Numbered from the stretch's first letter, positions 28,726 to 37,830 are shown. The stretch: 64,000 bases of DNA from Streptomyces nigra (GCF_003074055.1 NZ_CP029043.1:930001-994000); one strand, 5' to 3'. Numbers and translations: made by a program. The notes: generated from the letters alone by a model not told the origin.

Positions 28726-28964
28726 GCGGGGCCTGACGCGGCGGACGCGCGCAGCGGACCGGGCGGTGAGCGGGGCTTTACTCGGCGGACGCGCACAGCG
28801 GATGGGGCTTGACGCGGCGGATGCGCGAAGCGGACGGGCTCTGAAGGGGCAGGGACGGGCGGATGCGCGAAGCGGACGGGCTCTGAAGGGGCAGGGACGG
28901 GCGGATGCGCGAAGCGGACGGGGTTCTGAGCGGGCCCTGACGCGGCGGATGCGTGAAGCGGGGG
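28709..28964 (+). repeat. Tandem-repeat array (about 42-44 bp units) at the 3' end of bioD
   Basis: Copies opening with AGCGGA(C/T) begin at 28709, 28753, 28797, 28829, 28871 and 28913, with a seventh partial at 28957; the periods are 44, 44, 32, 42, 42 and 44. The copies at 28829 and 28871 are nearly identical, the outer ones have diverged. The first copy holds the last codons and TGA of bioD. The array occupies most of the 298-nt gap before the methyltransferase gene; its final part may contain that gene's promoter. No protein function is inferred from it. Confidence 0.88.
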
Positions 28965-29023
28965 TGCGTCCGCCCCGTTCGGGGGAGAATCGGGAGTGAG
29001 TCCCGTTCTGCCCGGGAGGTCCC

Positions 29024-29725
29024 ATGGCCCTGCGCTCCGCCCGTGCGGGCACCCGTCCACGCGACGCCGTGCACCATCCGGTGTTCGCCCGCTACTACGC
29101 CCGGGCGAGCGTCGGCGCCGAGACCAGGATGGGCCTGGCCCGGATCCGGGAGCGGCTGCTGGACGGGCTGTCGGGCCGGGTGCTGGAGATCGGCGCCGGG
29201 AACGGCCTGAACTTCACCCACTACCCGAGCACCGTCTCCGAGGTCGTCGCCATCGAACCGGAGCGCGTGCTGCGGCGGTTGGCGGTGGAGGCGGCGCTGC
29301 GCGCCGAGGTGCCCGTGGACGTGGTGCCGGGCACGGCGGAGGCGCTGCCGGTCAAGAGCGAGGGCTTCGACGCGGTGGTGCTGTCGCTGGTGCTGTGCAG
29401 TGTGCGGGACGTGCCGCGGGCCCTCGCGGAGGTGCGCCGGGTGCTGCGGCCCGGCGGGACCGTGCGGTTCTTCGAGCACGGCCGGGGCGGCGGACCCGCG
29501 ATGCTGCGCACCCAGCGCGTCCTGGACCGGACGGTGTGGCCGCTGGTCGCCGGCGGCTGCCATCTTTCGCGCGATCCGGTGGCGGCCCTGCGGCGGGCCG
29601 GCTTCGAACTCGGCCCGTACCGGCGGCTGATGGTCCCGGAGAACGGGCCGGTCCTTCCGGCGTCGTACTGCGCTCTGGGCACGGCGTGGCGGCCGCCGGC
29701 CGACGAGGCGTCAGCCGGGCGGTAG
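29024..29725 (+). CDS. SAM-dependent methyltransferase (class I, Methyltransf_11-like)
   Basis: 233 aa. Motif I is VLEIGAGNGLNFTHYP (about residues 53-68), an acidic residue follows in VVAIEPE, then GTAEALPVKSEGFDAVVLSLVLCSV and RVLRPGGTVRFFEHG. Such proteins often methylate lipids or small molecules (phospholipid/ubiquinone-type, SmtA-like). The ATG at 29024 is preceded by GGGAGG. The gene ends 5 nt before the convergent toxin gene. The substrate is unknown. Confidence 0.85.
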   Translation: MALRSARAGTRPRDAVHHPVFARYYARASVGAETRMGLARIRERLLDGLSGRVLEIGAGNGLNFTHYPSTVSEVVAIEPERVLRRLAVEAALRAEVPVDVVPGTAEALPVKSEGFDAVVLSLVLCSVRDVPRALAEVRRVLRPGGTVRFFEHGRGGGPAMLRTQRVLDRTVWPLVAGGCHLSRDPVAALRRAGFELGPYRRLMVPENGPVLPASYCALGTAWRPPADEASAGR

Positions 29726-29730
29726 GACCA

Positions 29731-30105
29731 TCACAGGCTCCAGCTCTCCAGTTCCCGCGCGATGTCCTGGACCGACGCCTCGCCGCTGTGCACCAGACGG
29801 GCGAGGTCGCGCACCTGCTCGGGCGAAGTGACGACCTTCAGGCCGCTGGCCACGAGGTAGGCGTAGGCGACCGCGGACGCGAACATCGCGTTGGAGCGCT
29901 CCAGGGCGGGGACGTGGACGAGGAGTTGCAGCAGGGAGGCCGCGCGGGCCTGCGGGCTGTCGTACACGGGGACGTCGAATATCTCGGCCTGATGGCGGGC
30001 GACGGCGGCGACGAGGGCACCCCAGTCGGTGACCCGGGGGTCCCCCGGTGTGCGCTTCTCGGCGACCATGAGCAGCCAGGCGAGATCGATGGTCAGCTGG
30101 CTCAA
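29731..30105 (-). CDS. Doc/Fic-like toxin component with degenerate Fic motif
   Basis: 124 aa, all-alpha. The protein resembles the Streptomyces family annotated as Fic-type toxin component (SQLTIDLAWLLMVAEKRTPGDPRVTDWGALVAAVARH), ending in VTSPEQVRDLARLVHSGEASVQDIARELESW. The canonical Fic motif HxFxDGNKR is replaced by VPALERSNAMF: the Asn is kept, but the catalytic His and basic residues are not in register. It may therefore be inactive as a kinase/AMP transferase or act differently. The start is TTG 30105, four bases after the antitoxin stop, with no clear ribosome site, so translation is probably coupled to the antitoxin. Confidence 0.78.
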   Translation of the reverse strand: MSQLTIDLAWLLMVAEKRTPGDPRVTDWGALVAAVARHQAEIFDVPVYDSPQARAASLLQLLVHVPALERSNAMFASAVAYAYLVASGLKVVTSPEQVRDLARLVHSGEASVQDIARELESWSL

Positions 30106-30109
30106 CGGA

Positions 30110-30349
30110 TCAGTGGCGCCCTTCGCGCGGGCCCTCGCGCTCGGCCCCGAACTCGTCGGCGAACACCGACTCGTACTGCTTCATGAAGTCCGCGGCGGCT
30201 TCCACGAACGTATGCCCGACCTCGCCGGTGTCCTGGCGGACCAGCTCCTCGATGTAGCGGTTCACGCTCATCCCGCGGGCCAGGGCACGTTCGCGGGCGG
30301 CGCGGGCCGTGCCCTCGTCCACTCTCACGTTCAGCTGGGTCTTCGCCAT
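30110..30349 (-). CDS. Antitoxin of the Doc-like pair (ribbon-helix-helix type)
   Basis: 79 aa. The N-terminus KTQLNVRVDEGTARAARERALARGMSVNRYIEELV has the strand-helix-helix pattern of an RHH DNA-binding domain; the acidic C-terminus (VEAAADFMKQYESVFADEFGAEREG) would wrap the toxin. The ATG at 30349 coincides with the predicted transcription start of the promoter just upstream, so the mRNA should be leaderless. The dimer probably binds the palindrome in that promoter to repress both genes. Confidence 0.82.
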   Translation of the reverse strand: MAKTQLNVRVDEGTARAARERALARGMSVNRYIEELVRQDTGEVGHTFVEAAADFMKQYESVFADEFGAEREGPREGRH

Positions 30350-30384
30350 ACTTCGAAGCTAGCGCGCAGGCGCTAGCACGGCAA
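30350..30384 (-). promoter_or_regulatory. Autoregulated promoter/operator of the toxin-antitoxin pair
   Basis: On the minus strand TTGCCG (30379-30384) and TAGCTT (30356-30361) are separated by exactly 17 nt. A perfect inverted repeat, GCTAGCGC-GCAG-GCGCTAGC (30358-30377, plus-strand reading), fills the spacer and overlaps the -10. The predicted start is at about 30349-30350, the antitoxin ATG. Binding of the RHH antitoxin here would block RNA polymerase directly. Confidence 0.75.
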
Positions 30385-30562
30385 GCTCCCTCCGGGCGGC
30401 GGGATGGTGCCCCTTACACCGGTCTCGGGGCCCCCACCTGGGTCGGAGACGGCGCGGCACCGCAGGAGGATACCCGGTGTGCGGTGGATCACATTAGGCT
30501 CGGCGGCGACGAATAGGGGCGGCGTCCCGGCGGCCGTCGTGGCGTCCCGTGAGGAGGCGGCC

Positions 30563-31411
30563 TTGTCCACAGCAGCTGCGCAGTACGTCCCGGGTCCCGC
30601 GCCGGCCGGCGGGGTGGCGGCCCGCGCCCGCGATCTGACCAAGGCGTACGGGTCCGGCGAGACCACCGTGCTCGCCCTCGACGCGGTGGACGTCGACATC
30701 GCGCGCGGCCGGTTCACGGCGGTGATGGGGCCCTCGGGGTCCGGGAAGTCCACACTGATGCACTGCCTGGCCGGTCTGGACGACGTCTCGGCGGGCCGGG
30801 TCTGGCTCGGCGACACCGAGATCACGGGGCTGAAGGACCGTGAGCTGACCCGACTGCGGCGGGACCGGATCGGGTTCATGTTCCAGTCGTTCAACCTCAT
30901 CCCGACGCTGACGGCGGCGGAGAACATCACCCTGCCCATGGACATCGCCGGCCGCAGGCCGGACGAGGCATGGCTGGACCAGGTCATCGACACGCTCGGG
31001 CTGCGCGACCGGCTGCGGCACCGGCCCTCCCAGCTGTCCGGCGGCCAGCAGCAGCGCGTCGCCTGCGCCCGTGCGCTCGCCTCGCGCCCGGAGCTGATCT
31101 TCGCCGACGAGCCCACCGGCAACCTGGACTCGCGGGCGGGCCTGGAGGTGCTCGGGTTCCTGCGCGAGGCCGTCGACCGGCTGGGCCAGACGGTCGTCAT
31201 GGTCACCCATGACCCGGGTGCCGCCGCCCACGCCGACCTGGTGCTCTTCCTCGGCGACGGGCGGATCGTCGACGAGATGCCGCAGCCCACGGCCGAGGCC
31301 GTGCTGGAGCGGATGAAGCGGTTCGACGTGATCCGCGGCGCGTCCGAGGACGGCGGGCGCGCACCGGGCGGCGTCGAGGCCGGGGAGGGCCCGGCGCTCG
31401 GAAAGGGCTGA
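30563..31411 (+). CDS. ABC transporter ATP-binding protein (MacB/LolD type)
   Basis: 282 aa. Walker [11 protein letters not shown]-loop [10 protein letters not shown], signature LSGGQQQR, Walker [14 protein letters not shown] and switch His in MVTHDP. It belongs to the group that pairs with FtsX-like permeases, one of which follows 2 nt later. The likely start is TTG 30563 with GAGGAGG at 30551-30557; a longer frame to 30404 has no ribosome site. The C-terminal 35 residues are a Gly/Glu-rich tail. The exported substrate (lipid, peptide or drug) is unknown. Confidence 0.92.
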   Translation: MSTAAAQYVPGPAPAGGVAARARDLTKAYGSGETTVLALDAVDVDIARGRFTAVMGPSGSGKSTLMHCLAGLDDVSAGRVWLGDTEITGLKDRELTRLRRDRIGFMFQSFNLIPTLTAAENITLPMDIAGRRPDEAWLDQVIDTLGLRDRLRHRPSQLSGGQQQRVACARALASRPELIFADEPTGNLDSRAGLEVLGFLREAVDRLGQTVVMVTHDPGAAAHADLVLFLGDGRIVDEMPQPTAEAVLERMKRFDVIRGASEDGGRAPGGVEAGEGPALGKG

Positions 31412-31413
31412 CC

Positions 31414-33987
31414 GTGCTCAAAGCGACACTCAGGAGCTTCCTCGCCCACAAGGGGCGGCTGGCGCTGTCCGCGCTGGCGGTGCTCCTGTCGGTGGCGTTC
31501 GTCGTGGGCAGCCTGATCTTCTCGGACACCGTCGGCCGTACCTTCGACCGCCTGTTCGCCTCGACGGCTGCGGACGTCACCGTCACGCCGAAGGAGTCGT
31601 TCGACGAGACGATCCCCTCCGGGCGCACCCCGACGCTGCCGGCCGCGCTCGCCGGCCGCCTCTCCCGGGTGGACGGTGTCGCGGCGGCCCGCTCGGAGGT
31701 CGACGTGGACGGCATCACCGTCGTCGACGCGGACCGCGAGCGGGTCAGCCCGACGTCGGGCGCGCCGACCCTGGCCGCCGTCTGGAACCCGACGGACCGC
31801 AGCCCCGTGGAACTCACCTCCGGACACGCGCCGCGCGGAGACGGGCAGGTCTTGCTCGACGCGGACACCGCCGATCGGACGGACGTGCGGGTCGGCGACC
31901 GGCTCACGGTCATCGGGCCGCGGGGCTCCTTCCCGGTGCGGGTCGTCGGCATCGCGACCTTCACCACCACCAACCCCGGTGCCGCCCTGGTCTTCTTCGA
32001 CACGGCGACCGCGCAGAAACGGCTGCTGGGCGACCCGGACGCGGCCACCGCCGTCTCCGTGGACGCGGCCGACGGCGTCCCGGACCCGGAGCTGAAGCGG
32101 CGGGTCGCGCAGGCCCTCGGCTCCGACGCCGACGCCTACGAACTGCGCACCGCCGACGAGCAGGCCAAGTCGGACGTCGAGCGGCTCGGCACGTTCCTCG
32201 ACGTCATCAAGTACGTGATGTTGGGTTTTGCCGGCGTCGCCGTCCTGGTGGGCGTGTTCCTGATCGTCAACACGTTCTCCATGCTGATCGCCCAGCGCAC
32301 GCGGGAGCTGGGGCTGCTGCGCGCGCTCGGCGCGGACCGCCGCCAGGTGCGCCGCTCGGTCCTCACCGAGGCCCTGCTGCTGGGTCTCTTCGGCTCGACG
32401 GCGGGGCTGGCGGCCGGCATCGGCCTCGCGATCGGACTGATCGAGCTGATGGGCCTGCTCGGCATGCGCATCAGGACCGGCGATATGGTGATCGGCTGGG
32501 GCACACCGGTGGCCGCGTACGTCGTCGGGCTGGGCGTCACGTTCGTCGCCGCGTACCTCCCGGCCCGGCGGGCGGCCGGGGTGTCGCCGATGGCGGCCCT
32601 GGCGGACGCGGAGATCGCGGACGTGGGCCGCCCGCTGCGGCTGCGCGCGGTGGCGGGCTCGGTGGTCGGGGCGGCGGGGGCGGCCGCGCTCGTGGGTGCC
32701 GCCCTGTCCTCGGAGACGTCCACGGCCGCCTCCCTGCTGGGCCTCGGCATCCTGCTCACGCTCGTCGCCGCGGTCGTCGCGGGCCCGCTGCTGGTGCGTC
32801 CTGTCATCCGGGTGCTCGGCGGCGCCTTCCCGGCCTTGTTCGGGCCGGTCGGCCGGATGAGCCAGCGCAACGCCCTGCGCAACCCGCGCCGTACGGGGGC
32901 CACCGCGGCGGCGCTCATGATCGGGCTCGCCCTGGTCGGCGGGATGTCGGTGGCCAGCGCCTCGATGACACAGTCGTTCGACCAGCAGATCGACAAGACG
33001 CTCGGCGCCGACTTCGTCGTGCAGGACGGCAACTTCGTGCCCTTCCCCCGGGAGATCACCGACCGGATCCGCGCGACGGAGGGCGTCGGGCTGGTCGTCC
33101 GCTCGCAGGTCACGACGATCGCGCTGCGGCTGCCCGACGGCGACCGGGTGCGGACCACCGCCGCCGGGTACGAGTCCGAGCTCGACGAGGTCGCCCATCT
33201 CACCTATGCGCGCGGGGACACGGCCGCCGCGCTCGCGGACGGGCATCTCGGGATGGACCGGGAGTTCGCCGAGGAGCACGGGGTGCGGGTCGGCAGCGCG
33301 GTGCCCGTCGAGTTCCAGGGGGGACGGCAGGCACGGCTGACGGTCGGCGCCCTCACCGACCAGGAGTCCACCGAGGGGTTCGGCACCCAGGGCGGTGTGT
33401 TCTTCGGCCTGGCCACGCTGGAGAAGTACGCACCGGGCGGCCAGGACGCGGCCGTGTACGTGAACCGCGCCCCCGGCACGGACGCGGACGCGCTGCGGGC
33501 CGCTCTGGAGAAGGCCCTCGAGCCGTATCCGCAGGTGCAGGTCCGGGACGTCGCCGACTACAAGGAGCTGGTGCACGACCAGATCGCCGTCCTGCTCTAT
33601 CTCGTGTACGCCCTGCTCGGCCTCGCGATCGTCATCGCGGTGCTCGGCGTCGTGAACACGCTCGCCCTGTCGGTGGTGGAACGGACCCGTGAGATCGGGC
33701 TGCTCCGGGCCATCGGGCTGGCCCGGCGCCAGTTGCGCCGGATGATCCGGCTGGAGTCGGTGGTGATCGCCGTGTTCGGCGCCGTCCTCGGGCTCGCGCT
33801 GGGGCTGGTGTGGGGGGTGTGCGCCCAGCAGGTGCTGGCCCTGCAGGGCATGACGGCGCTGGCGATCCCCTGGGGCACGATCGTCGCGGTGGTGATCGGC
33901 TCAGCGGTGGTGGGGGTCGTGGCGGCGCTGCTGCCCGCGCTGCGCGCCTCGCGGATGAACGTGCTGGACGCGATCGCGCACGAGTGA
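31414..33987 (+). CDS. ABC transporter permease with two FtsX domains
   Basis: 857 aa. N-terminal helix (about 18-38), an extracytoplasmic MacB-type domain, three helices of the first FtsX domain (about 265-400), a mid-protein group of helices, a second extracytoplasmic domain (about 525-710) and three final helices with [24 protein letters not shown]. The repeated layout is typical of large actinobacterial MacB-like exporters. The GTG at 31414 follows the ATPase stop by 2 nt. It probably forms a complex with that ATPase. Confidence 0.92.
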   Translation: MLKATLRSFLAHKGRLALSALAVLLSVAFVVGSLIFSDTVGRTFDRLFASTAADVTVTPKESFDETIPSGRTPTLPAALAGRLSRVDGVAAARSEVDVDGITVVDADRERVSPTSGAPTLAAVWNPTDRSPVELTSGHAPRGDGQVLLDADTADRTDVRVGDRLTVIGPRGSFPVRVVGIATFTTTNPGAALVFFDTATAQKRLLGDPDAATAVSVDAADGVPDPELKRRVAQALGSDADAYELRTADEQAKSDVERLGTFLDVIKYVMLGFAGVAVLVGVFLIVNTFSMLIAQRTRELGLLRALGADRRQVRRSVLTEALLLGLFGSTAGLAAGIGLAIGLIELMGLLGMRIRTGDMVIGWGTPVAAYVVGLGVTFVAAYLPARRAAGVSPMAALADAEIADVGRPLRLRAVAGSVVGAAGAAALVGAALSSETSTAASLLGLGILLTLVAAVVAGPLLVRPVIRVLGGAFPALFGPVGRMSQRNALRNPRRTGATAAALMIGLALVGGMSVASASMTQSFDQQIDKTLGADFVVQDGNFVPFPREITDRIRATEGVGLVVRSQVTTIALRLPDGDRVRTTAAGYESELDEVAHLTYARGDTAAALADGHLGMDREFAEEHGVRVGSAVPVEFQGGRQARLTVGALTDQESTEGFGTQGGVFFGLATLEKYAPGGQDAAVYVNRAPGTDADALRAALEKALEPYPQVQVRDVADYKELVHDQIAVLLYLVYALLGLAIVIAVLGVVNTLALSVVERTREIGLLRAIGLARRQLRRMIRLESVVIAVFGAVLGLALGLVWGVCAQQVLALQGMTALAIPWGTIVAVVIGSAVVGVVAALLPALRASRMNVLDAIAHE

Positions 33988-34052
33988 CCGCCTACGGCGT
34001 CCACATACCGGAAACCTCTGTGGAGCCCCGGCCCCGGTGGTGGGATCGGACC

Positions 34053-34478
34053 ATGGATGATCTTCGTATGCGCCCGGCCACGGCCGGCGACCTGGACACC
34101 GTGCTGGCCTTCTGGAAGACGGCGGCCGAGGGCACCAGCATCAGCGACGACCGGGACGGTGTGGAGCGCCTGGTCGCTCGCGACCCCGAGGCGCTGATCC
34201 TTGCGGAGCGGGACGGCGAACTGGTCGGCACGGTGATCGCGGGCTTCGACGGCTGGCGCTGCCATCTGTACCGGCTGGCGGTGCACCCGGACCGGCGCCG
34301 GCAGGGCATCGGCTCGGCGCTGCTGGCCGCCGCCGAGGACAGGTTCGTGGCGCTGGGCGGGCGGCGCGGTGACGCGATGGTGCTGGAACGGAACGCGCGT
34401 GCGCATCATGCCTGGCGCGCGGCGGGGTACACGCCCGAGGACCAGTGGCGGCGGTGGGTGAAGCACTTCACCGACTGA
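34053..34478 (+). CDS. GNAT-family N-acetyltransferase
   Basis: 141 aa. Acetyl-CoA-binding motif A is LYRLAVHPDRRRQGIGSALLAAAE (about residues 75-98), with RAHHAWRAAGY near the C-terminus. The N-terminal LRMRPATAGDLDTVLAFWKTA is typical of small GNAT enzymes. ATG 34053 and ATG 34068 are both possible starts. The substrate (a protein, amino acid or drug) cannot be told from the sequence; neighbours give no clue. Confidence 0.88.
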   Translation: MDDLRMRPATAGDLDTVLAFWKTAAEGTSISDDRDGVERLVARDPEALILAERDGELVGTVIAGFDGWRCHLYRLAVHPDRRRQGIGSALLAAAEDRFVALGGRRGDAMVLERNARAHHAWRAAGYTPEDQWRRWVKHFTD

Positions 34479-34495
34479 CCGCTTTGCCGATCCTT

Positions 34496-34621
34496 TACTA
34501 TTGGAGCGCCACTTCGGTCCTCCAGTGAAAGGTGTGAGCCTCCGCCCATGGGCGAGCCTCCCAGTTTTAGATATCGCGCGTTCGTTCCCTCCCTGTCCGA
34601 CCATGGGACGGAGGTGACCCG
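34496..34621 (+). promoter_or_regulatory. Structured leader of the CorC/CNNM-like pair
   Basis: TACTAT at 34496-34501 is a good -10. The leader then has four CCTCC motifs (34519-34523, 34539-34543, 34557-34561, 34588-34592), each complementary to the GGAGG ribosome site at 34610-34614. The last forms a hairpin: CCTCC pairs with GGAGG and GTCC (34595-34598) with GGAC (34606-34609) around a 7-nt loop. GAGCCTCC is directly repeated on both sides of the palindrome GCCCATGGGC (34536-34561). The arrangement suggests translational control; the signal is unknown. Confidence 0.5.
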
Positions 34622-35965
34622 ATGACCGAAGTGCTCCTCCTTCTGGTGGCGATCCTGCTCTCGCTCGCGTGCGGCGCGTTCGTCGCGGCGGAGTTCTCCC
34701 TGACGACCGTCGAGCGCAGCGAGCTGGAACGCGCGGCGGAGCGCGGCGAGCGGGGCGCCGCGGGCGCCCTCAAAGCCGTACGGAATCTGACCTTCCAGCT
34801 CTCCGGCGCGCAGCTCGGCATCACCGTCACCAACCTGGTCGTCGGCATGCTCGCCGAGCCGTCCATCGCCGCCCTGCTGGCGGGCCCGCTGAAGTCCATG
34901 GGGGCCTCCCCCTCGACGGCCAGCTCGATCGCCCTCGTCATCGGCACGGCCCTGTCGACGGTCGTCCTGATGGTCGTCGGCGAACTCGTCCCGAAGAACT
35001 GGGCGATCTCCTCCCCGCTGGCCGTCGCCAAGCGGGTGGGCAGCGCGCAGCGCTGGTTCAGCGCCGTCTTCCGCCCCTTCATCACCCATCTGAACAACAC
35101 GGCGAACCGCATAGTGCGCCGGATGGGCGTGGAGCCCACCGAGGAACTGGCCGCCGCGCGTGGCCCTCAGGAACTGGCCGCGCTGGCCCGGCACTCCGCC
35201 CGCGAGGGCGCGCTGGAGGCGGACACCGCCGAACTGTTCGTACGGACCCTGAACCTCGCCGATCTGACCGCCGAGAACGTGATGACCCCGCGCGTCCAGG
35301 TCGTCGCCCTCGACGCCCAGGCGACCTGCGAGGACGTGGCGAACGCGACCCGGGCGACCGGCCTGTCCCGCTTCCCGGTCTACCGCGACACCCTGGACTC
35401 GGTGGTGGGCACCGCCCACATCAAGGACATCCTCGCGGTGCCCGCCGAGGAGCGGCCGCGCACCCCGGTCGCCGAGCTGATGCGCGAGCCCCTGCTCGTC
35501 CCGGCCACCCTCACCGTCGACCGGCTCCTCGACCGGCTCTCCGGCAAGCGCACCATGGCCGTCGTCATCGACGAGTACGGCGGCACCGCGGGCGTGGCCA
35601 CGCTGGAGGACATCGTCGAGGAGGTCGTCGGCGAGGTCCGCGACGAGCACGACCCGCACGAGACCCCCGACATCGCGCCCGCCGGCACCGACCCGCAGGG
35701 ACGGCCGCTGTACTCGGCCGACGGCTCGGCGCGCACCGACCAGCTCGCGCGCGTCGGCCTGAAGGCCCCCGAGGGGCCCTACGAGACCCTGGCCGGCCTG
35801 GTCGCCACCGAGCTGGGCCGGATCCCCACCGTCGGTGACACGGTCGAGGTCGCCGGATGGCGGCTGGACGTGGTGGACGCCGCGGGCCGCCGGGCCGCGC
35901 GGGTGCTGCTGCACCCCCCGCTCGACGCACCGTCGGAGCACGAGACGCAGGAGGACGGGCGATGA
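34622..35965 (+). CDS. CorC/HlyC-family (CNNM-like) membrane protein with DUF21, CBS and transporter-associated domains
   Basis: 447 aa. DUF21/CNNM membrane region (residues 1-190; GAFVAAEFSLTTVERSELERA, QLGITVTNLVVG, VVGELVPKNWAI), a CBS pair (about 210-335; VMTPRVQVVALDAQAT, GTAHIKDIL, VVIDEYGGTAGVATLEDIVEEVVGEVRDEHD) and a C-terminal CorC_HlyC domain (about 355-435). Relatives take part in Mg2+ or Co2+ efflux or homeostasis; the old hemolysin label is misleading. Followed by a paralogue with 4-nt overlap (ATGA), so the two may form a heteromer. Confidence 0.9.
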   Translation: MTEVLLLLVAILLSLACGAFVAAEFSLTTVERSELERAAERGERGAAGALKAVRNLTFQLSGAQLGITVTNLVVGMLAEPSIAALLAGPLKSMGASPSTASSIALVIGTALSTVVLMVVGELVPKNWAISSPLAVAKRVGSAQRWFSAVFRPFITHLNNTANRIVRRMGVEPTEELAAARGPQELAALARHSAREGALEADTAELFVRTLNLADLTAENVMTPRVQVVALDAQATCEDVANATRATGLSRFPVYRDTLDSVVGTAHIKDILAVPAEERPRTPVAELMREPLLVPATLTVDRLLDRLSGKRTMAVVIDEYGGTAGVATLEDIVEEVVGEVRDEHDPHETPDIAPAGTDPQGRPLYSADGSARTDQLARVGLKAPEGPYETLAGLVATELGRIPTVGDTVEVAGWRLDVVDAAGRRAARVLLHPPLDAPSEHETQEDGR

Positions 35966-36975
35966 CCGCCGTACAGCTGTTCATCGGCCTGCTGACGCTG
36001 GTCGTCAACGCCTTCTTCGTGGGCGCCGAGTTCGCGCTGATCTCGGTGCGCCGCTCCCAGATCGAGCCCTACGCCGAGCGGGGGGACCGCCGCGCCAAGA
36101 GCGTGATGTGGGGACTGCAGCACGTGTCCGCGCTGCTGGCCGCCGCACAGCTCGGCATCACCCTGTGCACCCTGGTGCTCGGCATCGTCGCGGAGCCCGC
36201 CATCGCGCATCTGCTGGAGCCCGTGTTCCACGCGATGGGCGTCCCCGCGGGCGCCGGTCACGTGGTCTCCTTCGTGATCGCGCTGACGCTGGCCACGTAT
36301 CTGCACATGCTGCTCGGCGAGATGGTGCCGAAGAACATCTCCCTGGCCGAGCCGGTCCGCAGCGCCCTGCTGCTGGGCCCGCCGCTGGTCACGCTGTCGC
36401 GGGCGCTGCGCCCGGTGATCTTCACGATCAACGCGTTCGCCAACACGCTGCTGCGGCTGCTGCGCGTCGAGACGAAGGACGAGGTCACCGCGACCTTCTC
36501 GGACTCCGAGCTGGCCCGGATGGTGCGGGACTCGGGCGAGGCCGGCCTCATCGACGAGCGTGCGCGCGAGCGCCTGCACGACGCGCTGGAGCTGGGCCGC
36601 CGTCCGGTGCGCGACGTGGTGCTCCCGCTGGAGCGGGTCGTCTACGCGCACGTCGGCGTCACCCCGGAGGAGCTGGAGGAGCTGTCGGCGCGGTCGGGCT
36701 TCTCGCGTTTCCCGGTGGTCGACTCGGGCCGCCGTATCGTCGGCTACCTCCACGTCAAGGACGCGCTCGACGCCTCCCCGCGGGACGTGCCGTTCCAGAT
36801 CCGGGACATGCGGCCCATCGCCCGCGTCCGGGAGAGCACACCGCTGGACGACGTGCTCACGGCCATGCGGGGCAGCCGTACCCACCTCGCGGCCGTCCTC
36901 GGCGCCGACGGGCGGCTCGCCGGGCTGGTGACCATGGAGGACGTCCTGCGGGAGCTGTTCGGGCAGCGCACCTGA
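35962..36975 (+). CDS. Second CorC/CNNM-like membrane protein, lacking the C-terminal CorC_HlyC domain
   Basis: 337 aa. DUF21 region (1-190; NAFFVGAEFALISVRRSQIEPYAERG in parts, QLGITLCTLVLGIVAEPAIAHLLEP, LLGEMVPKNISLAEP) and a CBS pair (about 205-335; VVLPLERVVYAHVGVTPEEL, GYLHVKDALDA, AAVLGADGRLAGLVTMEDVLRELFG). It ends right after the CBS pair, about 100 residues shorter than its upstream paralogue. The start overlaps the upstream stop as ATGA. Both probably work in divalent-cation homeostasis. Confidence 0.9.
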   Translation: MTAVQLFIGLLTLVVNAFFVGAEFALISVRRSQIEPYAERGDRRAKSVMWGLQHVSALLAAAQLGITLCTLVLGIVAEPAIAHLLEPVFHAMGVPAGAGHVVSFVIALTLATYLHMLLGEMVPKNISLAEPVRSALLLGPPLVTLSRALRPVIFTINAFANTLLRLLRVETKDEVTATFSDSELARMVRDSGEAGLIDERARERLHDALELGRRPVRDVVLPLERVVYAHVGVTPEELEELSARSGFSRFPVVDSGRRIVGYLHVKDALDASPRDVPFQIRDMRPIARVRESTPLDDVLTAMRGSRTHLAAVLGADGRLAGLVTMEDVLRELFGQRT

Positions 36976-37047
36976 CGGCGCTGACGGAAGGGATTCCCGG
37001 GCCGACCGACCGCTGGGTATGGAGCCCCGGATACCATTTCCGTCGCC

Positions 37048-37830
37048 ATGCAGACGAATCCCACTTACAGCAGCCTTGTCGCCGTCGGCGACTCCTTCAC
37101 CGAGGGCATGTCGGACCTTCTTCCGGACGGTTCGTACCGGGGCTGGGCCGATCTCCTCGCCGGCCGGATGGCCGCCCAGACGCCCGGCTTCCGGTACGCG
37201 AACCTAGCCGTGCGCGGGAAGCTGATCGGGCAGATCGTCGACGAGCAGGTCGATGTCGCGGCCGCGATGGGCGCCGACGTGATCACGCTCGTCGGCGGAC
37301 TGAACGACACCCTGCGCCCGAAGTGCGACATGGGCCGGGTGCGCGGCCTGCTCGAGGAGGCCGTGGAGAAGCTCGCCCCGGCCTGCCGGCAGCTGGTGCT
37401 CATGCGCAGCCCCGGCCGGCAGGGGCCGGTCCTGGAGCGGTTCCGGCCCCGTATGGAGGAGCTGTTCGCCTGCGTGGACCAGCTGGCGGAGCGGCACGGC
37501 GCGATCGTCGTCGACCTGTACGGGGCGCCGTCGCTGAGCGATCCCCGTATGTGGGACGTGGACCGGCTCCATCTGACGGCCGACGGGCATCGCCGGGTCG
37601 CGGAGGCCGTGTGGCAGGAGCTCGGCTACGACCCGGACGACACCGAGTGGCGTACGCCGCTGCCGGCCACGGTGCCGCCGCGCTGGGTGGCGCGACGGAT
37701 CGCGGACGCGCGTTTCGCCCGCCGGCATCTGCTGCCCTGGATAGGGCGGCGCCTGACCGGGCGCTCCTCGGGCGACGGACTGCCGGCGAAGCGGCCGGAG
37801 CTGCTGCCCTACGAGGGGCCGTCCGCGTAG
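37048..37830 (+). CDS. SGNH/GDSL hydrolase
   Basis: 260 aa. Block I is VAVGDSFTEG (catalytic Ser16), block III GGLNDTL and block V DVDRLHLTADGH with the Asp-x-x-His pair (near residues 171-174). No signal peptide is present, so it is probably cytoplasmic, acting on esters or acylated metabolites. TACCAT at 37032-37037 inside an inverted repeat GGTAT...ATACC is a -10-like box close to the start. A strong terminator follows. Confidence 0.88.
   Translation: MQTNPTYSSLVAVGDSFTEGMSDLLPDGSYRGWADLLAGRMAAQTPGFRYANLAVRGKLIGQIVDEQVDVAAAMGADVITLVGGLNDTLRPKCDMGRVRGLLEEAVEKLAPACRQLVLMRSPGRQGPVLERFRPRMEELFACVDQLAERHGAIVVDLYGAPSLSDPRMWDVDRLHLTADGHRRVAEAVWQELGYDPDDTEWRTPLPATVPPRWVARRIADARFARRHLLPWIGRRLTGRSSGDGLPAKRPELLPYEGPSA

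Noticed and set aside
28212..29060. Minus-strand frame with a 14-residue repeat (PVRFAHPPVPAPSE)
   Set aside because: The repeat is the translation of the 42-bp tandem array; it is antisense to bioD at one end and has no ribosome site or domain.
30373..33576. 1067-codon minus-strand frame over the ABC transporter genes
   Set aside because: Composition is Arg/Gly/His-rich without domains; the plus-strand ATPase and permease explain the DNA.
34529..34561. M-box (ykoK) Mg2+ riboswitch ahead of the CorC-like genes
   Set aside because: AGGTGTGAGCCTCC resembles the M-box start AGGTGAGGCTCC, but the leader is too short (about 120 nt) and later M-box elements are not seen. Kept only as an unnamed structured leader.
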